Positions 23,451 through 31,900 of a DNA stretch of 64,000 bases are shown piece by piece. The notes under the pieces are model-generated. The model did not search any database. It was not told the origin of the DNA and saw only the letters and a list, made by a program, of their open reading frames with translations. This DNA comes from Macrotis lagotis (lineage: Eukaryota; Chordata; Mammalia; Peramelemorphia; Peramelidae). The position numbers were made by a program, and so were the translations under genes. The DNA lies in the NCBI RefSeq assembly GCF_037893015.1, contig NC_133665.1, positions 194,924,146 through 194,988,145 on the forward strand, written 5' to 3'. Position 1 is the first letter of the stretch. Each line of letters starts with the position of its first letter.

Positions 23451-23994
23451 CATTTCATGAGCAGGTGGACAGACACCTCAGAGCAGTTGGAGACCTATGG
23501 TGCTTTCATATGGACTGTAGGTGAGATCTGGGAACTGTGAGAGGAATTTAAGGGCCTTGTGCACAGGGTGCTCAGCATGGAGCGTGCTGGGAGTAGAGTC
23601 AGGAAAACCTAGGTCTGAACTCTTCCTCAAACAATGGCTAGCTTTGTGATCTTGGACAAGTCACTGAACAGGACAAATAATACTCCTGGGACTCTAGAGA
23701 GCAAATAATAATGTAACCGACTCCGTAGGAGTCTCCTTTCTTTCCAGGAGTAAGGCTTCTCTTTTGCCTTGTCTTTTCTTTCCTTTATGATTCCCAACAG
23801 CTGCCAAGGATCTGGTCCGCCAGCTTCTGGTGGTGGACCCCAAGAAGCGCTACATGGCCCACCAAGTTCTTGAGCATCCGTGGATCAAGGCTACTGGGAA
23901 GGCGATCCCTGGAGGCCTGCAGACAGAAGGGATGGCCGCAGGCGAGCTCCCCTCCCGGAGCCAGGGCAAGGATGGCCTGGAAGGAGACGCGTAG
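8904..23994 (+). CDS. DCLK3: Doublecortin-like kinase 3, four 3' coding exons (5' exon missing)
   Basis: This is a serine/threonine kinase of the CAMK group with a single N-terminal doublecortin (DCX) domain; paralogues DCLK1/2 carry two. The joined exons are 8904-10798, 18583-18715, 21531-21698 and 23801-23994. They give 795 full codons, counting the first complete codon of exon 2 (8906) as residue 1. The DCX domain is about residues 66-146, the low-complexity linker 147-500, and the kinase domain about 503-765. Seen directly: glycine loop [13 protein letters not shown]-type lysine in YAMKI (K532), HRDLKPEN (D624), DFG (D646), and TPTYVAPE ending at E670. Nothing essential is missing, so an active kinase is expected. 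From family knowledge, DCLK3 is enriched in brain, notably striatum. The open frame runs back to the exon 2 acceptor, so initiation probably lies in an upstream exon; the first in-frame ATG (9098) has a poor context (t at -3). Confidence 0.96.
11011..11378 (+). repeat. Left arm of LINE-derived inverted repeat
   Basis: A sense fragment of the reverse-transcriptase region of an RTE-like LINE, truncated at both ends. It matches the reverse complement of about 12560-12939, nearly base for base over the central 200 bp. The FADD-box region is damaged by a small deletion relative to the other arm. It begins 213 bp after the exon 2 donor and carries an AATAAA at 11290. Confidence 0.9.
11290..11295 (+). 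terminator. Candidate intronic poly(A) signal in LINE fragment
   Basis: AATAAA in sense orientation, 492 nt after the exon 2 donor, inside the left arm of the inverted repeat. Use is unproven. Confidence 0.3.
11430..11600 (-). mobile_element. MIR-type relic between the arms of the inverted repeat
   Basis: 'ttttatagataaggaagttt' and 'acatttgaacctggtttccc' are antisense MIR. It lies in the spacer of the LINE inverted repeat. Confidence 0.55.
11850..13150 (-). mobile_element. RTE-like LINE, 3' part, antisense; contains right arm of the inverted repeat
   Basis: Read on the minus strand, broken frames give the RT segments [10 protein letters not shown], then FLFTDD-type catalytic box sequence near 12810, and then the C-terminal [20 protein letters not shown] (about 12100-12190). 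The 3' tail is at 11850-11890 (RC ending like 'cacaaaggacaaccacc'). Many stops make it dead. The clade assignment (RTE-like rather than CR1-like) is from recollection of the protein pattern and is tentative. Confidence 0.75.
13539..13880. repeat. 19-bp minisatellite, 18 copies
   Basis: The unit is close to CCACCCTTCTGTCTCTTGG with alternating ends (CTCAG, CATGG, CTTGG). Eighteen units fit exactly in 342 bp. There are no spacers and no dyad symmetry. Because 19 is not a multiple of 3, the array is open in two frames and produces spurious open frames. Confidence 0.95.
14810..15780 (-). mobile_element. Antisense CR1/L3-type LINE relic
   Basis: Plus-strand text such as 'cctctggatgctcttcagct' and 'tgcccagacttgatcatag' mirrors the 3' part of amniote CR1-type LINEs. 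The frames are decayed. A small open frame at 15199-15411 falls inside it and is not a gene. Confidence 0.55.
15895..17070 (-). mobile_element. Antisense L1 3' end with ORF2 C-terminus
   Basis: On the minus strand, 17050 back to 16660 reads [20 protein letters not shown] then [12 protein letters not shown], the characteristic C-terminal region of L1 ORF2p. The 3' UTR extends left to about 15895, ending in a T-rich stretch (the antisense poly-A). Confidence 0.82.
18040..18073. repeat. (TG)n microsatellite in intron 2
   Basis: (TG)n after a short 'gtgtgcatatg' lead. Confidence 0.95.
18583..18715 (+). CDS. DCLK3: DCLK3 exon 3: DFG and activation segment
   Basis: The acceptor is TTTCCCCCACAG ending at 18582; the donor is GTAAAT at 18716. 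The exon is 133 bp, entering in phase 0 and leaving in phase 1. Its 44 codons run from VQRNADKST through LADFGLAKH and [18 protein letters not shown], supplying the metal-binding DFG aspartate and the activation segment with the APE motif. Skipping this exon would shift the frame and kill the kinase. Confidence 0.97.
19207..19367 (-). mobile_element. tRNA-derived marsupial SINE in intron 3
   Basis: Antisense copy, fairly diverged. The 12-bp direct repeat CTGAAGACCAGA lies at 19195-19206 and 19368-19379. Confidence 0.88.
19590..19745 (-). mobile_element. MIR-type relic in intron 3
   Basis: 'ttttatagttgaggaaactc' and 'caggattcaaatccagggtc', antisense. Confidence 0.6.
20253..20358 (+). promoter_or_regulatory. 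CCAAT and TATA motif pair in intron 3 (possible LTR remnant)
   Basis: CCAATCA at 20253 and TATAAAAGG at 20351 lie about 98 bp apart. The spacing and flanks recall a retroviral LTR promoter, but no matching LTR ends or internal gene sequence were seen. Confidence 0.25.
20632..20870 (-). mobile_element. Second-family marsupial SINE, near full length
   Basis: Antisense copy with a longer 3' region ('tggtttgccatttccttctc', 'ctcattttacaggcgaggaa') than the first SINE family; a MIR/CORE-like middle is visible. Confidence 0.8.
21531..21698 (+). CDS. DCLK3: DCLK3 exon 4: kinase C-lobe
   Basis: The acceptor is TTTCTTCCCCAG ending at 21530; the donor is GTGAGT at 21699. The exon is 168 bp and phase 1 at both ends, so it is symmetric: skipping would keep the frame but remove helix F and the region around it. 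It encodes [33 protein letters not shown] and the DNIS segment of the C-lobe. The [10 protein letters not shown] motif contains the conserved helix F aspartate. Confidence 0.97.
22900..23160. repeat. Degenerate TG-rich stretch in intron 4
   Basis: Imperfect alternating purine/pyrimidine sequence with TGTG/CATG steps; a decayed (TG)n array. Confidence 0.85.
23161..23448. repeat. Polypurine tract (GACAGA/GAGA) in intron 4
   Basis: About 288 nt of nearly pure purine with scattered C, ending in pure (GA)n. It lies 352 bp before exon 5. Confidence 0.95.
23560..23720 (+). mobile_element. MIR-type relic just before exon 5
   Basis: 'ggagtagagtcaggaaaacc' and 'gtgatcttggacaagtcact', sense. Confidence 0.6.
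23801..23994 (+). CDS. DCLK3: DCLK3 exon 5: end of kinase domain, C-terminal tail and stop
   Basis: The acceptor is ATTCCCAACAG ending at 23800; the stop TAG is at 23992-23994. The exon encodes [17 protein letters not shown] (with the conserved arginine of kinase subdomain XI) and HPWI, closing the kinase fold. A tail of about 33 residues after HPWIK is rich in G, A, E and S and ends GLEGDA. From family knowledge the eutherian tail after HPWI is basic and different in sequence, so this tail is fast evolving or lineage specific. A further downstream coding exon is not needed, because the stop is in frame and a poly(A) signal follows. Confidence 0.95.
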
Positions 23995-24078
23995 AGGAAG
24001 GGTGCTTGCTCTGCATCAGGGAGCAGCCTTAAGGGTCGACTCTTGGGGCAGACAAAAGGACAGAGACAGAGATGGATC

Positions 24079-24079
<1 letters not shown>

Positions 24080-24119
<40 letters not shown>
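24080..24119 (+). repeat. (GT)n in the DCLK3 3' UTR
   Basis: About 20 GT units starting 86 nt after the stop codon. In mRNA this is a (GU)n tract. Confidence 0.95.
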
Positions 24120-24120
<1 letters not shown>

Positions 24121-24140
24121 CGCAAGACAAAAACATGGTC

Positions 24141-24171
24141 AAAAAGGGAGAGGAAAAGGGGAGGGGGGAGG

Positions 24172-24241
<70 letters not shown>

Positions 24242-24253
24242 GAGAGAAGAGAG
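24141..24253 (+). repeat. Purine tract in the DCLK3 3' UTR
   Basis: G/A-rich then (GA)n with two C interruptions. Confidence 0.93.
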
Positions 24254-24573
24254 ACTGTGCCACTGTCCGGGCCCCCTGCTCACACGCCTTTCTCCCCCAC
24301 ACTCCCCGGGCAGAGGGGAAGCCCTGGAGGGCAGGCTCTCCGGCTCCATCCTTCTGTCCCAGCGCTTTATATCTAAAGGACACCTCACAAATGTTTCTTG
24401 AATTCATCCGGTTTGTGGGTTCCCCGGATTTCCGGTGGTGGTGCCAGGTCTCCAGCAGCTCGGGGAGACTTTGCTACTGTCCCTGTTACAATGTAACAAC
24501 TGTTCACTTTCCCTTAGGGCTGAGCTCGCTGGGTGATAGACCGAGCTCTCTCTGACCAGGGCCCAGCCCACCC

Positions 24574-24603
24574 CGCCCGGCCCGGCCCGGCCCGGCCCGG
24601 CCC
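24574..24603. repeat. CCCGG pentamer run near the DCLK3 poly(A) signal
   Basis: Five CCCGG units. The other strand has GGG runs at 2-nt spacing (quadruplex-capable). It ends 47 nt before AATAAA. Confidence 0.93.
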
Positions 24604-24650
24604 AGCCCCAAGCTGCCCAAGGTGGGGACCCAGCCAGGGACCTTGGGGGG

Positions 24651-24656
24651 AATAAA
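24651..24656 (+). terminator. DCLK3: Poly(A) signal AATAAA of DCLK3
   Basis: A canonical hexamer lies 657 nt after the stop codon. It is the only AATAAA in the interval between the stop and this point. The downstream sequence is T/C rich rather than strongly GT rich. Confidence 0.75.
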
Positions 24657-24739
24657 GTATTTCTCTCACAAGAGCTCGGCCTGACTTCTGCTTCGCGTCC
24701 TCCTCCCTACTCCCCCCACCCAAGGCGCAGGACACCCCA

Positions 24740-24925
24740 GATGCTCCAGATAAGAAATCATTGCCGCAGCGTGAGGCTGAGGGGCGCTAGAGGCGCTATG
24801 GTCCGCCGGGGGCCCCTAAGCCTGCCCAGTAGGGCTACGGTTCGGCCCCTCCTCCCCTTCCTGGGTCCGCAGATTGCGGATCTTGGACCGAGGACAGAAG
24901 TCGGACCCTCGTTGGCCTTGGTGGG
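24740..24925. other. CpG-rich patch just past DCLK3
   Basis: About 13 CpGs in 155 bp (24764-24919), far above the flanks. No open frame or splice signal stands out. It is not linked to a named gene. Confidence 0.55.
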
Positions 24926-26689
24926 CCTTTAGGCTGGGCTGGCCTTGGGCCTTCCCAAGGCTCCGATGACTCCATCTGCTGTCAAGCCCCTTTGGAGCAA
25001 CTACCCTGGGCCAGGTGCTGTCCTGTGAGCTGAGGCCCAAAGACCCAAAGTTCCTCCAGGAGTTCCCCCCCTACTGGGGAGCCAACGTGGCTATCCATGG
25101 GTGGGCTAGCTAGGGTCTGACCCTTCTCCCTCTCCGGGTATTTTCCTGGTCATGGTCTCCTTCCTCCCTTCAGCTAAAAGCCCCCAGTCCTCCTTAAGCT
25201 GAGGTTCAGTTCCTCTTTCAGTTACCTCAACTCTCATCTGGTCTCTGGGCGTTTGCAGGTTGTCTCCTCCATTGGAGCTCCTGGAGACTCCTTTGCCTTT
25301 GTGGTCCAGGGTTCCTCCCATAGTGGGGGCTTACCCCATGCTTTTGGATGATTTATTGAGAAACAAAAAATAGATGAAGGGTGATTTTAAAGGGCAAGGA
25401 GCTGGCTGCTGGGAGAAGCTGGCGGGGTCACATGGAAAAGGTTGAATCTTGAAGGGAGCTGGGGAGGAGGTAGAGCATTCCAGGTATAAGGGATGACCAG
25501 TCCCAAGCCTTAAAGATAGGAGACAATGTTGCTTAAAACAAAATCTCCCATTTTTCTGGCATGATTCTCTTTCCCTGGCACAAGACAACCTCACCTTTCT
25601 TCATGGGCAAAGTCACAGACCCTTCAGTGTCTCAAAGTTGGATATAGGTCTTCTCTTTCTATCTGGGAGGCAATAGGGAGCCACTGGTGTCCACTGAGGA
25701 AGTGAATAACATGATCATATCTCTGCTTCAGGTAAGTCACTTTGGCAGCTGAGTGAAGATGGTTGGGCACAGGGAAAGACTTGAAGCAGGGAAACCAAAG
25801 GGGAAGAAGATGAGCAAGAGGGGATTTGATCGCTTTCTGATTCTATACAAGCTTCCCTGAGATCCCCTTTCATCTTCACTGGCTTTCACTTGTTTGGACA
25901 AGTTTGTCTGTATGTTGTTTCTCCCAGGAACCCTTGAGTTCCTTGGGAGAAGGGGCTGCTTTGTAGCTTTCTCAGCATCTCCAGCATGCAGGAGAGCCAG
26001 ACATTATACACAGTAGACATTTAATAAATGTGATTGATAGTGATGGCTATTGTCTGGGCCCTGGCATAGATGATGTTTCTCTGTCTCTTGTAGGTGCCCA
26101 TAGATAGTGGAGTCTGTAGCCACCACAACAATTGCAGACAGGTGGAGTTGAAGAATGGAGGGAGCTCCTTACTGGTCCACTCACATCACATCTTTCTGGT
26201 TGTTGGTCACCTTTGGCCAAGGGTCATTGCTCATGAGAGGCCATCATCAAGGTGGGGGGAGGAGATTATGTGTTCCTCTCTTGAGTTTGGTAATGGCCCT
26301 TGCTGGGTTTGACTTCTGGCCCCTGATCCCACAGTGAGTTTTTACCTTGATCATATTATATCCATCTTGGACACCTCTGGAGTTATCCTACTGTGCTGGG
26401 AGTGGTTCAGCTACCACCCAGCAATATCCAATTTCAGTCAATGCCCCATTATCTGAGCCAGTCTATGACATCTGTCTCAGGATGGAAATGTGACAGGCAT
26501 AGTGAAACATGAGGCAACAATCTGCTGGGATCAGAGGATGAAGATGGGAGAGAGGCATCAAGAATTCTTATACCTGAGAACTGTGGGACCATCTGCCTCG
26601 GGAGGTGGTGCATTCTCTATGAACAGACACTGAACGAGGAGAGTCTGGCTATGTTGTAGATGGATTGTTTTGAGGGGGCTTATGATTCT
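24926..26689. other. Intergenic DNA, mostly featureless
   Basis: Apart from the unclassified repeat at 25430-25800 and an old retroposon tail near 25990-26040, I see nothing supported. Confidence 0.5.
25430..25800 (+). mobile_element. Unclassified interspersed repeat
   Basis: 'gagcattccaggtataaggg', 'caatagggagccactggtgt' and 'tcactttggcagctgagtga' occur in this order in a family I recall from marsupial and monotreme DNA; I cannot name it firmly. Confidence 0.4.
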
Positions 26690-27130
26690 CACAGAAACAT
26701 AGAATACGTATTGGCAGGAACCTCAGTGGCCTTGGCATTCAAACCATTCCCAAGGGAATCTCTACTGTGATATCTCAGCACATGGCTAGCCAGATTTTGC
26801 TTGGAGACCTCCAAGGAAGGAGAATCCTGCTTCTTTTCTAGGCAGTGAATTCCACTTTGGGCAGTTCTCATAGTTAGCAACTTTGACCCGACTTCAAGTC
26901 CAACTTTGCCCCAGTTTGCAAATTATGTCCTGGTTTTGTCCTCTGGTACTTCCTCCCTCATATCCACTTCCTCCTTCATATCCTTTAAGAAAGGTATTGT
27001 ACCTCTTAATCTTTTCTTCATCAGACTAAACATGCCCTTTTCTTCCAATCCTCATTTGACTTAGTCTCCATTCATCAGCACCCTGATGGTCTGAAAGTTC
27101 CCTCTCAAATCAAAATTCCGGAATACTTCA
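26690..27130 (-). mobile_element. Antisense CR1/L3-type LINE 3' relic
   Basis: It starts with 'acatagaatacgtattggca', the decayed form of the 'catagaat' 3' motif of CR1/L3, then runs through the usual 'tctaggcagtgaattccac' segment. Confidence 0.55.
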
Positions 27131-27594
27131 GCATCCTGGACCCTACAGGATGGGTCCACTCCATTCTGTATGGTCAAGACACCACAGAGCTTCCAAGTTA
27201 GGGATGGGAGAGGGCTGGGAATAAATCCCCTAGAGAAATGGCTTTAGCAAGCTTGGGTGACAGTCAATGTCCAGCACATGAAGGAATCAGTCTCTCCATT
27301 ACTATGAACAAGAGTGCTGGCCTTTGTTTATCTGAAGTCTTTCACAATTAAGTTTTTTTTTTGAAGTGTGAATTGGATGGCTGCCAGTTCTGACACATGA
27401 GATGGAGATTCCTCAGAGCTTATATAGCCTTGATGATTGGCTCACATGATGATTGTAAACTTTCCTTAATCCAAGCCCTCTTGAGGACCTTAACCAAGCT
27501 TCCCCTCTGCATATTCTCTGGTTACTGAAGGGGTTTCTCTGTAGGTCTATCCTGAAAAATTTAGGGCTAAAGCCTGCTACACCTATGGAAACTT

Positions 27595-30530
27595 AATTTC
27601 TTTTCAAAAATTTATTTTTCCTCAATTACATGTGAAAACCAAATTTTAACATTAATTTTAAAAAATTGATATCTGAATCTTCTCCCTCCCCCACCTTCTC
27701 ATTGAGAGGCAAGCAATTTAATATCTATTATGTGCATTCATGCAAAATATTTAAATATTAGTCAAGTTGTGAAAGAAAACACAGTCCCCCCACAAAAAAA
27801 GCCACAAAAAGGTGAAAAAAGTTTTCTTCAATCTACATTTAGACTCCATCAGTTTTCTCTGTCCAGGTGGACATTTTTCATGGCATTGCATTCACAGTTG
27901 ATCAGTGTTGCTGTTACTTTGTACAATCTTCTGATTCTGTTGACTACATGACAGTTCATGTAAGTCTTCCCAGATTTTTCTGAAACCATTCTATTCATTA
28001 TTTCACATAGCATAAAAATATTCCATCCCAATCATACACCACAAGTTATTCAGCCATTTCCCAATTGTGAGGCATTCCTTCAATTTCCATTTTTTTGTCA
28101 CTACAAGAACTGCTATAAATATTTTTGTACACATATATTCTTTTACTTTAAAAAAATCTCTTTGGGATATAGACCTAACAGTGTCATTAATGGGTCAACA
28201 GATACCCACAGTTTTATATTCTTTTGAGGCATAGTTCCAAATTGCTCTCCAGATGACTCCTTTCACCCCGTACACTCTCAAAAGCATTTTGCTTCTTCTC
28301 ATCACCTCTCCCAACCTGCCTTCCCTTCTCTCTGTCCCCAACCTTTTCTCTTATCCCACTCCCCTTCTATTTCTGTCAGATAAGATAGATTTCTATATTC
28401 AACTGCCTGTGTATGTTATTCCATCTTTGAGCCAATTCTGATGAGAGTAAGGTTCCAGCATTTCCCCCATCTCCCTCTTCTTCCCCTCCAATGCAAACAC
28501 TCTTTCATTCCTCTTTTCTCTAAGATGATTTATCTCATCCTATTTCTCCATTTTCTCTTCTCCCTGTGCATCCCTCTTTTTCACCCCTTCAGTTAATTTT
28601 GTAGATATCCCACTATATTCAATTCACATCTGTGCCCTCTGCTTATGTTTTCTTCTATATTTCCTAATAATGAAGAAGCTTTTAGGAGTTACAAGTTTTA
28701 TTTAAACCCTTATGATTTCTCTTTCCTGGTTAACTTTTTATGATTCTTTTGAGCCTTGCATTTAAAAAATCAAATTTTCTATTCAGTTCTGGTCTTTTCA
28801 TCAGGAATGCTTGAAAATTCCAATTTCATTAAATGTCCAATTTTCCCCTAAAGGATTATACTCACTTTTGCTGGGTAGGTGATTCTTGGTTATAATCCTA
28901 GCTCCTTTGCCCTCAAGACTGATTCTTTAATGTAGAAACTGCTAAACTTTGTATTGTTCTGATTGTGCTCCATGATATTTAAATTCTTTCTTTCTGATTG
29001 CTTGATATACTTTATCTCTGACCTGGTAGTGCTGGAATTTAACTCTGCTATTCCTAGGAGTTTTCTTTTGGGAATTTTTAGGAGTTGATCAGCAGTTTTT
29101 CCTTGATAATTTCTTGAAAGATGATATCCAGATTCTTTTTTTATCTTGTCTTTCAGATAGCACAACAATCCTTACATTATCTTTCTTCAGTCCAAGTCAA
29201 TTGCTTTTCCAATGAGATAGTTCACATTTTCTTTTTTTTAATTCTCTTGATTTTTAAAATTGTTTCTTGATGTCTCATGAACTCTTAATTTTCACTTGCT
29301 CAGTTCTAATTTTTAAGGAATTACTTTCTTCAGTGAGTTTTTGTATCTCCTTTTCCATTTGATCAATTCTTTAAAAAAGTTTTTTTTTTTTTATTTACTT
29401 AAGGCAATGAGGTTAAGTGACTTGCCCAAGGTTACACAGCTAGGCAAATATTAGGTGCCTGAGGCTGGATTTTAATTCAGGTCCTCCTGACTCTAGAGAT
29501 GGTGATCCATCCACTGTACCACCTAGCCTGCTCCCCCATGACCAATTCTAATATTTAAAGGGTTTTTCTTCAGTTCAGTGAACTTTTGTACCTCTTTATT
29601 CATCTAGTCAATTATGCTTTTTAAGGAGGTTTTTTTCCAGTGGACTTTTGGTCTTCTTTTTAATCATTTGGCGTATTCTGTTTTCTAAAGGTGGCAATTC
29701 CTTCAGAATTTTTTGTGCCTACTTTACCAAGTTGTTAACTCTTTTTTCATTATTTTCATGTATCACGACATTTCTTCTAATTTTTTCTGTCTTATTTGAT
29801 TTCTAAAATTCTTTTTGCGCTCATCCAGGAATCCTTTTTCTTGGAAGATCAATTCACATTTTTCTTGGGAAGGTGGGGGAGGCCTTGGATGTAGCAGTTT
29901 TGACTCTATTATCTTCTGAGTTTGTGTTTTGAGCTTCACATATTGTTGTTGCTATTTGATAATTTTTTCAGCTTACTTCTTGACTTTTAATTTTTTATTA
30001 TTTTTTATTATTTTATTGTTATTTTATTATTTGTTCCTGAGATAGAGGGGGGCACTAGCCCAAGGTTTAGATTTTGCACCCAGCTGTTTTTAGAGCTAGT
30101 TATAGGGGGCGTCTGTAAGTTTGCAACCTTCCCAAGCTGGTTTGATCTAAGGAGACGAATGCTTATTCTTGTCCGAGCCTGTGTTCTTGTCTGAATGACC
30201 ACCAGCACTCTTTCCCAGCCTGGGTTTCCTCCTCCCCTGTGATCTCAAACTCTGATGTGCTGGTTTTCACCCTTGGACTGCAATCCAGGACTGCAGCCTA
30301 GCTTCACTTATGGCCAAGGAGCATTGCCTGTTCTAGACTTCATTCCGCTCTCATCCTGGTGCAACAAACCTTTCTGACTTATCTTCCAAGTTGACTTGAG
30401 CTGGAAAATTGTTTTGCCTTATACTTTTGGGATTCTGCCACTCCTAACTTTGATAGGCATTATTTAAAAGGGGAATTTTTGAAAGCACAGGAGAGCACCA
30501 GCCTTTTCTCTGCCATCTTACCTCTGCCAC
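27595..30530 (-). mobile_element. Antisense L1-lineage element (5' end at right), internally reduced
   Basis: The 27.6-28.26 kb part matches the L1 3' end pattern (plus-strand text such as 'cagccatttcccaattgtga'). The 28.7-29.3 kb part is the marsupial L1 5'-half pattern. The right end at about 30530, read on the minus strand, starts with a YY1-like AAGATGGC (plus-strand gccatctt at 30512-30519), as expected at an L1 5' UTR. The length of about 2.9 kb, which includes a SINE insertion, is half a full L1. It may be an internally deleted L1 or a HAL1-type (ORF1-only) element. Confidence 0.65.
29372..29540 (-). mobile_element. tRNA-derived SINE inserted in antisense L1
   Basis: 'gaggttaagtgacttgccca' core with a T-rich tail at left. 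Imperfect flanking repeats around 'gatcaattct' / 'gaccaattct' suggest the duplicated target. Confidence 0.82.
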
Positions 30531-30539
30531 TAGGGGCTG

Positions 30540-31239
30540 AATTTCTTTAATTGAGATGGGTTGGTCTAGAGAGTTCAAAAGGGACATGGTTGGAAGAGAT
30601 AGGGATGACTGTATCACCACTGCCAAAAGTTAGCCAACTTCAGTCCCAGGGGGTTCATGTTCTCCTTCTCCTGGAAGCCCGAATGCATGATCCAGGATGT
30701 GGAGATATCTGGAACATTATTTCATTTGCCTTTCTTCAGTAAAGCTTCAGTGCATTAAGTGTTCAGAAAAGGAAAAGCTGCGAGGTCACTTTGACAGCAG
30801 AAGGGACCAACCAGTCTGTTGCATCTTGCTGAGACAGGCTCCTTGGATGTGTTTTTGCTTCCAATCCCACAGAGTTTAGGTCTGACCAATTGTTTAAGAA
30901 GAATCAAAGGCTCTCTAGTGCCTCCAGGAGGAGATGTTCACACTTCTCTTTGGCACGGAAACCCCGCTTCCAGGCTGGTTATTCCTGACTTTCTCATCAG
31001 GGATGTCAGAGAATCAAGTCACAGAGTGGGTAACTTGCTCTTCAAATCTTCCAATGCTAGAGAAATGCCAGCGATTATCCTTAGTAGCAAGACAGACCTT
31101 CCTTGGGCTCGTGCTCCTTGTTTTCTGACCTGGTATGTTCAGGGGAACAGTGGGAAAGGGCCTTGTGGATAGTGGCTCACTGTGGAGGAGACTCCCCAGC
31201 CCCCAAATGCCTTCTTTGCAGTTCATTACGTCCTAGGAA
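30540..31239. other. Intergenic DNA without clear features
   Basis: Possible traces of CR1/L3 around 30780-31030, too decayed to call. No exon. Confidence 0.4.
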
Positions 31240-31522
31240 CATCCCAAGTGCTTTTAGGGTCAGCTCTGGTAAGACCTGAGTTCAAATCTGGACTCAAACA
31301 CTTACTAGCTCTATGATCCCCAGGCAAGTCCCTTAACCCTGATTATCTCACATCGGGGCCATCGCCGGTGGTCCTGATTCCTTTCTGGTCCCTGGACCAG
31401 ATGGCTCTGGGGAGACAGTGAGGCTGGGGCCCGGCCCCCGGTCACTCAGAGCAAAATCCAGAGCCTGTCTCGGGGCATCACCTCCCTGATGGCAAGGTCT
31501 TCTTGGAGAGCGAAGGACAAGC
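31240..31522 (+). mobile_element. SINE-like element with RTE-like tail, CpG-rich copy
   Basis: The left part has the tRNA-SINE B-box region ('gacctgagttcaaatctgga'). The right part matches 1181-1362 and ends 'gagagcgaaggacaagcccc'. Confidence 0.5.
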
Positions 31523-31900
31523 CCCATCCCGGCCAGCAGGTGGCGCTGTTCCCCCGGCTCCGGCCCAGCTTGGGTGCCCCGCGGCCGCTTCGTGGCGCTG
31601 ATGAGCCGGGCGGGAGGAGGCGCTGGGGCTGGGGCAGGACCTGAACTCGGGTCCTCCGCCTCCAAGGCCAGAGCCCTGAGCCCCAAGGGGCTCGGCGGCG
31701 GCGCGAGGACCCACGGCGGGTGCAGGCTGGCTGGGCTGCTTACCTGTGGAGAGGGGCGGAGGGCGGGGTGGGCTCCCCCGGGGCTGGCACATCGGGGGTG
31801 GTTCTGGCCGGTGGGAAGCCCGAACTGACCTGGCCCTGGGTGTGAAGGAACGAGAGCCGCCTCTGGGAGCTGCCAGATGGCAGGGCTGACCTATGGGGGG
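31350..31900. other. CpG-rich patch in intergenic DNA
   Basis: High density of CpG, including 'gccccgcggccgcttcg' and 'ctcggcggcggcgcgag'. The left 170 bp is a SINE-like repeat. A splice-donor-like CAG/GTAAGC reads on the minus strand at 31738-31746. It could be an orphan CpG island or a preserved CpG-rich repeat. Confidence 0.6.
31533..31547 (+). promoter_or_regulatory. CTCF-type core motif
   Basis: CCAGCAGGTGGCGCT fits the CTCF core consensus CCASYAGRKGGCRSY at all 15 positions. It sits in the CpG-rich patch. Binding is inferred only. Confidence 0.6.

Larger units (their letters stand above)
21699..23800 (+). other. DCLK3: DCLK3 intron 4
   Basis: A 2,102-bp GT-AG intron. 21700-22890 has no recognisable element. 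The rest is a TG-rich stretch, a long purine tract and a MIR relic just before exon 5. Confidence 0.93.
23995..24675 (+). other. DCLK3: DCLK3 3' untranslated region (estimated end)
   Basis: The region runs from the stop codon to about 20 nt past the AATAAA at 24651. It holds a (GT)n tract (24080-24119), a purine tract of about 110 nt (24141-24253) and a CCCGG pentamer run (24574-24603), so it is short but repeat laden. The end point is inferred from the poly(A) signal, not from transcript data. Confidence 0.75.

Noticed and set aside
22606..23460. Long frames with SLSL or ERER composition in intron 4
   Set aside because: Artefacts of the TG-rich and purine tracts.
23850..24407. Frames of 103-185 codons at the DCLK3 3' end, both strands
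   Set aside because: They cross the true stop codon in another frame and are driven by the GT/GA arrays.
24574..24603. GC-rich pentamers considered as a CpG-island promoter
   Set aside because: It is a short tandem repeat inside the DCLK3 3' UTR, before the poly(A) signal.
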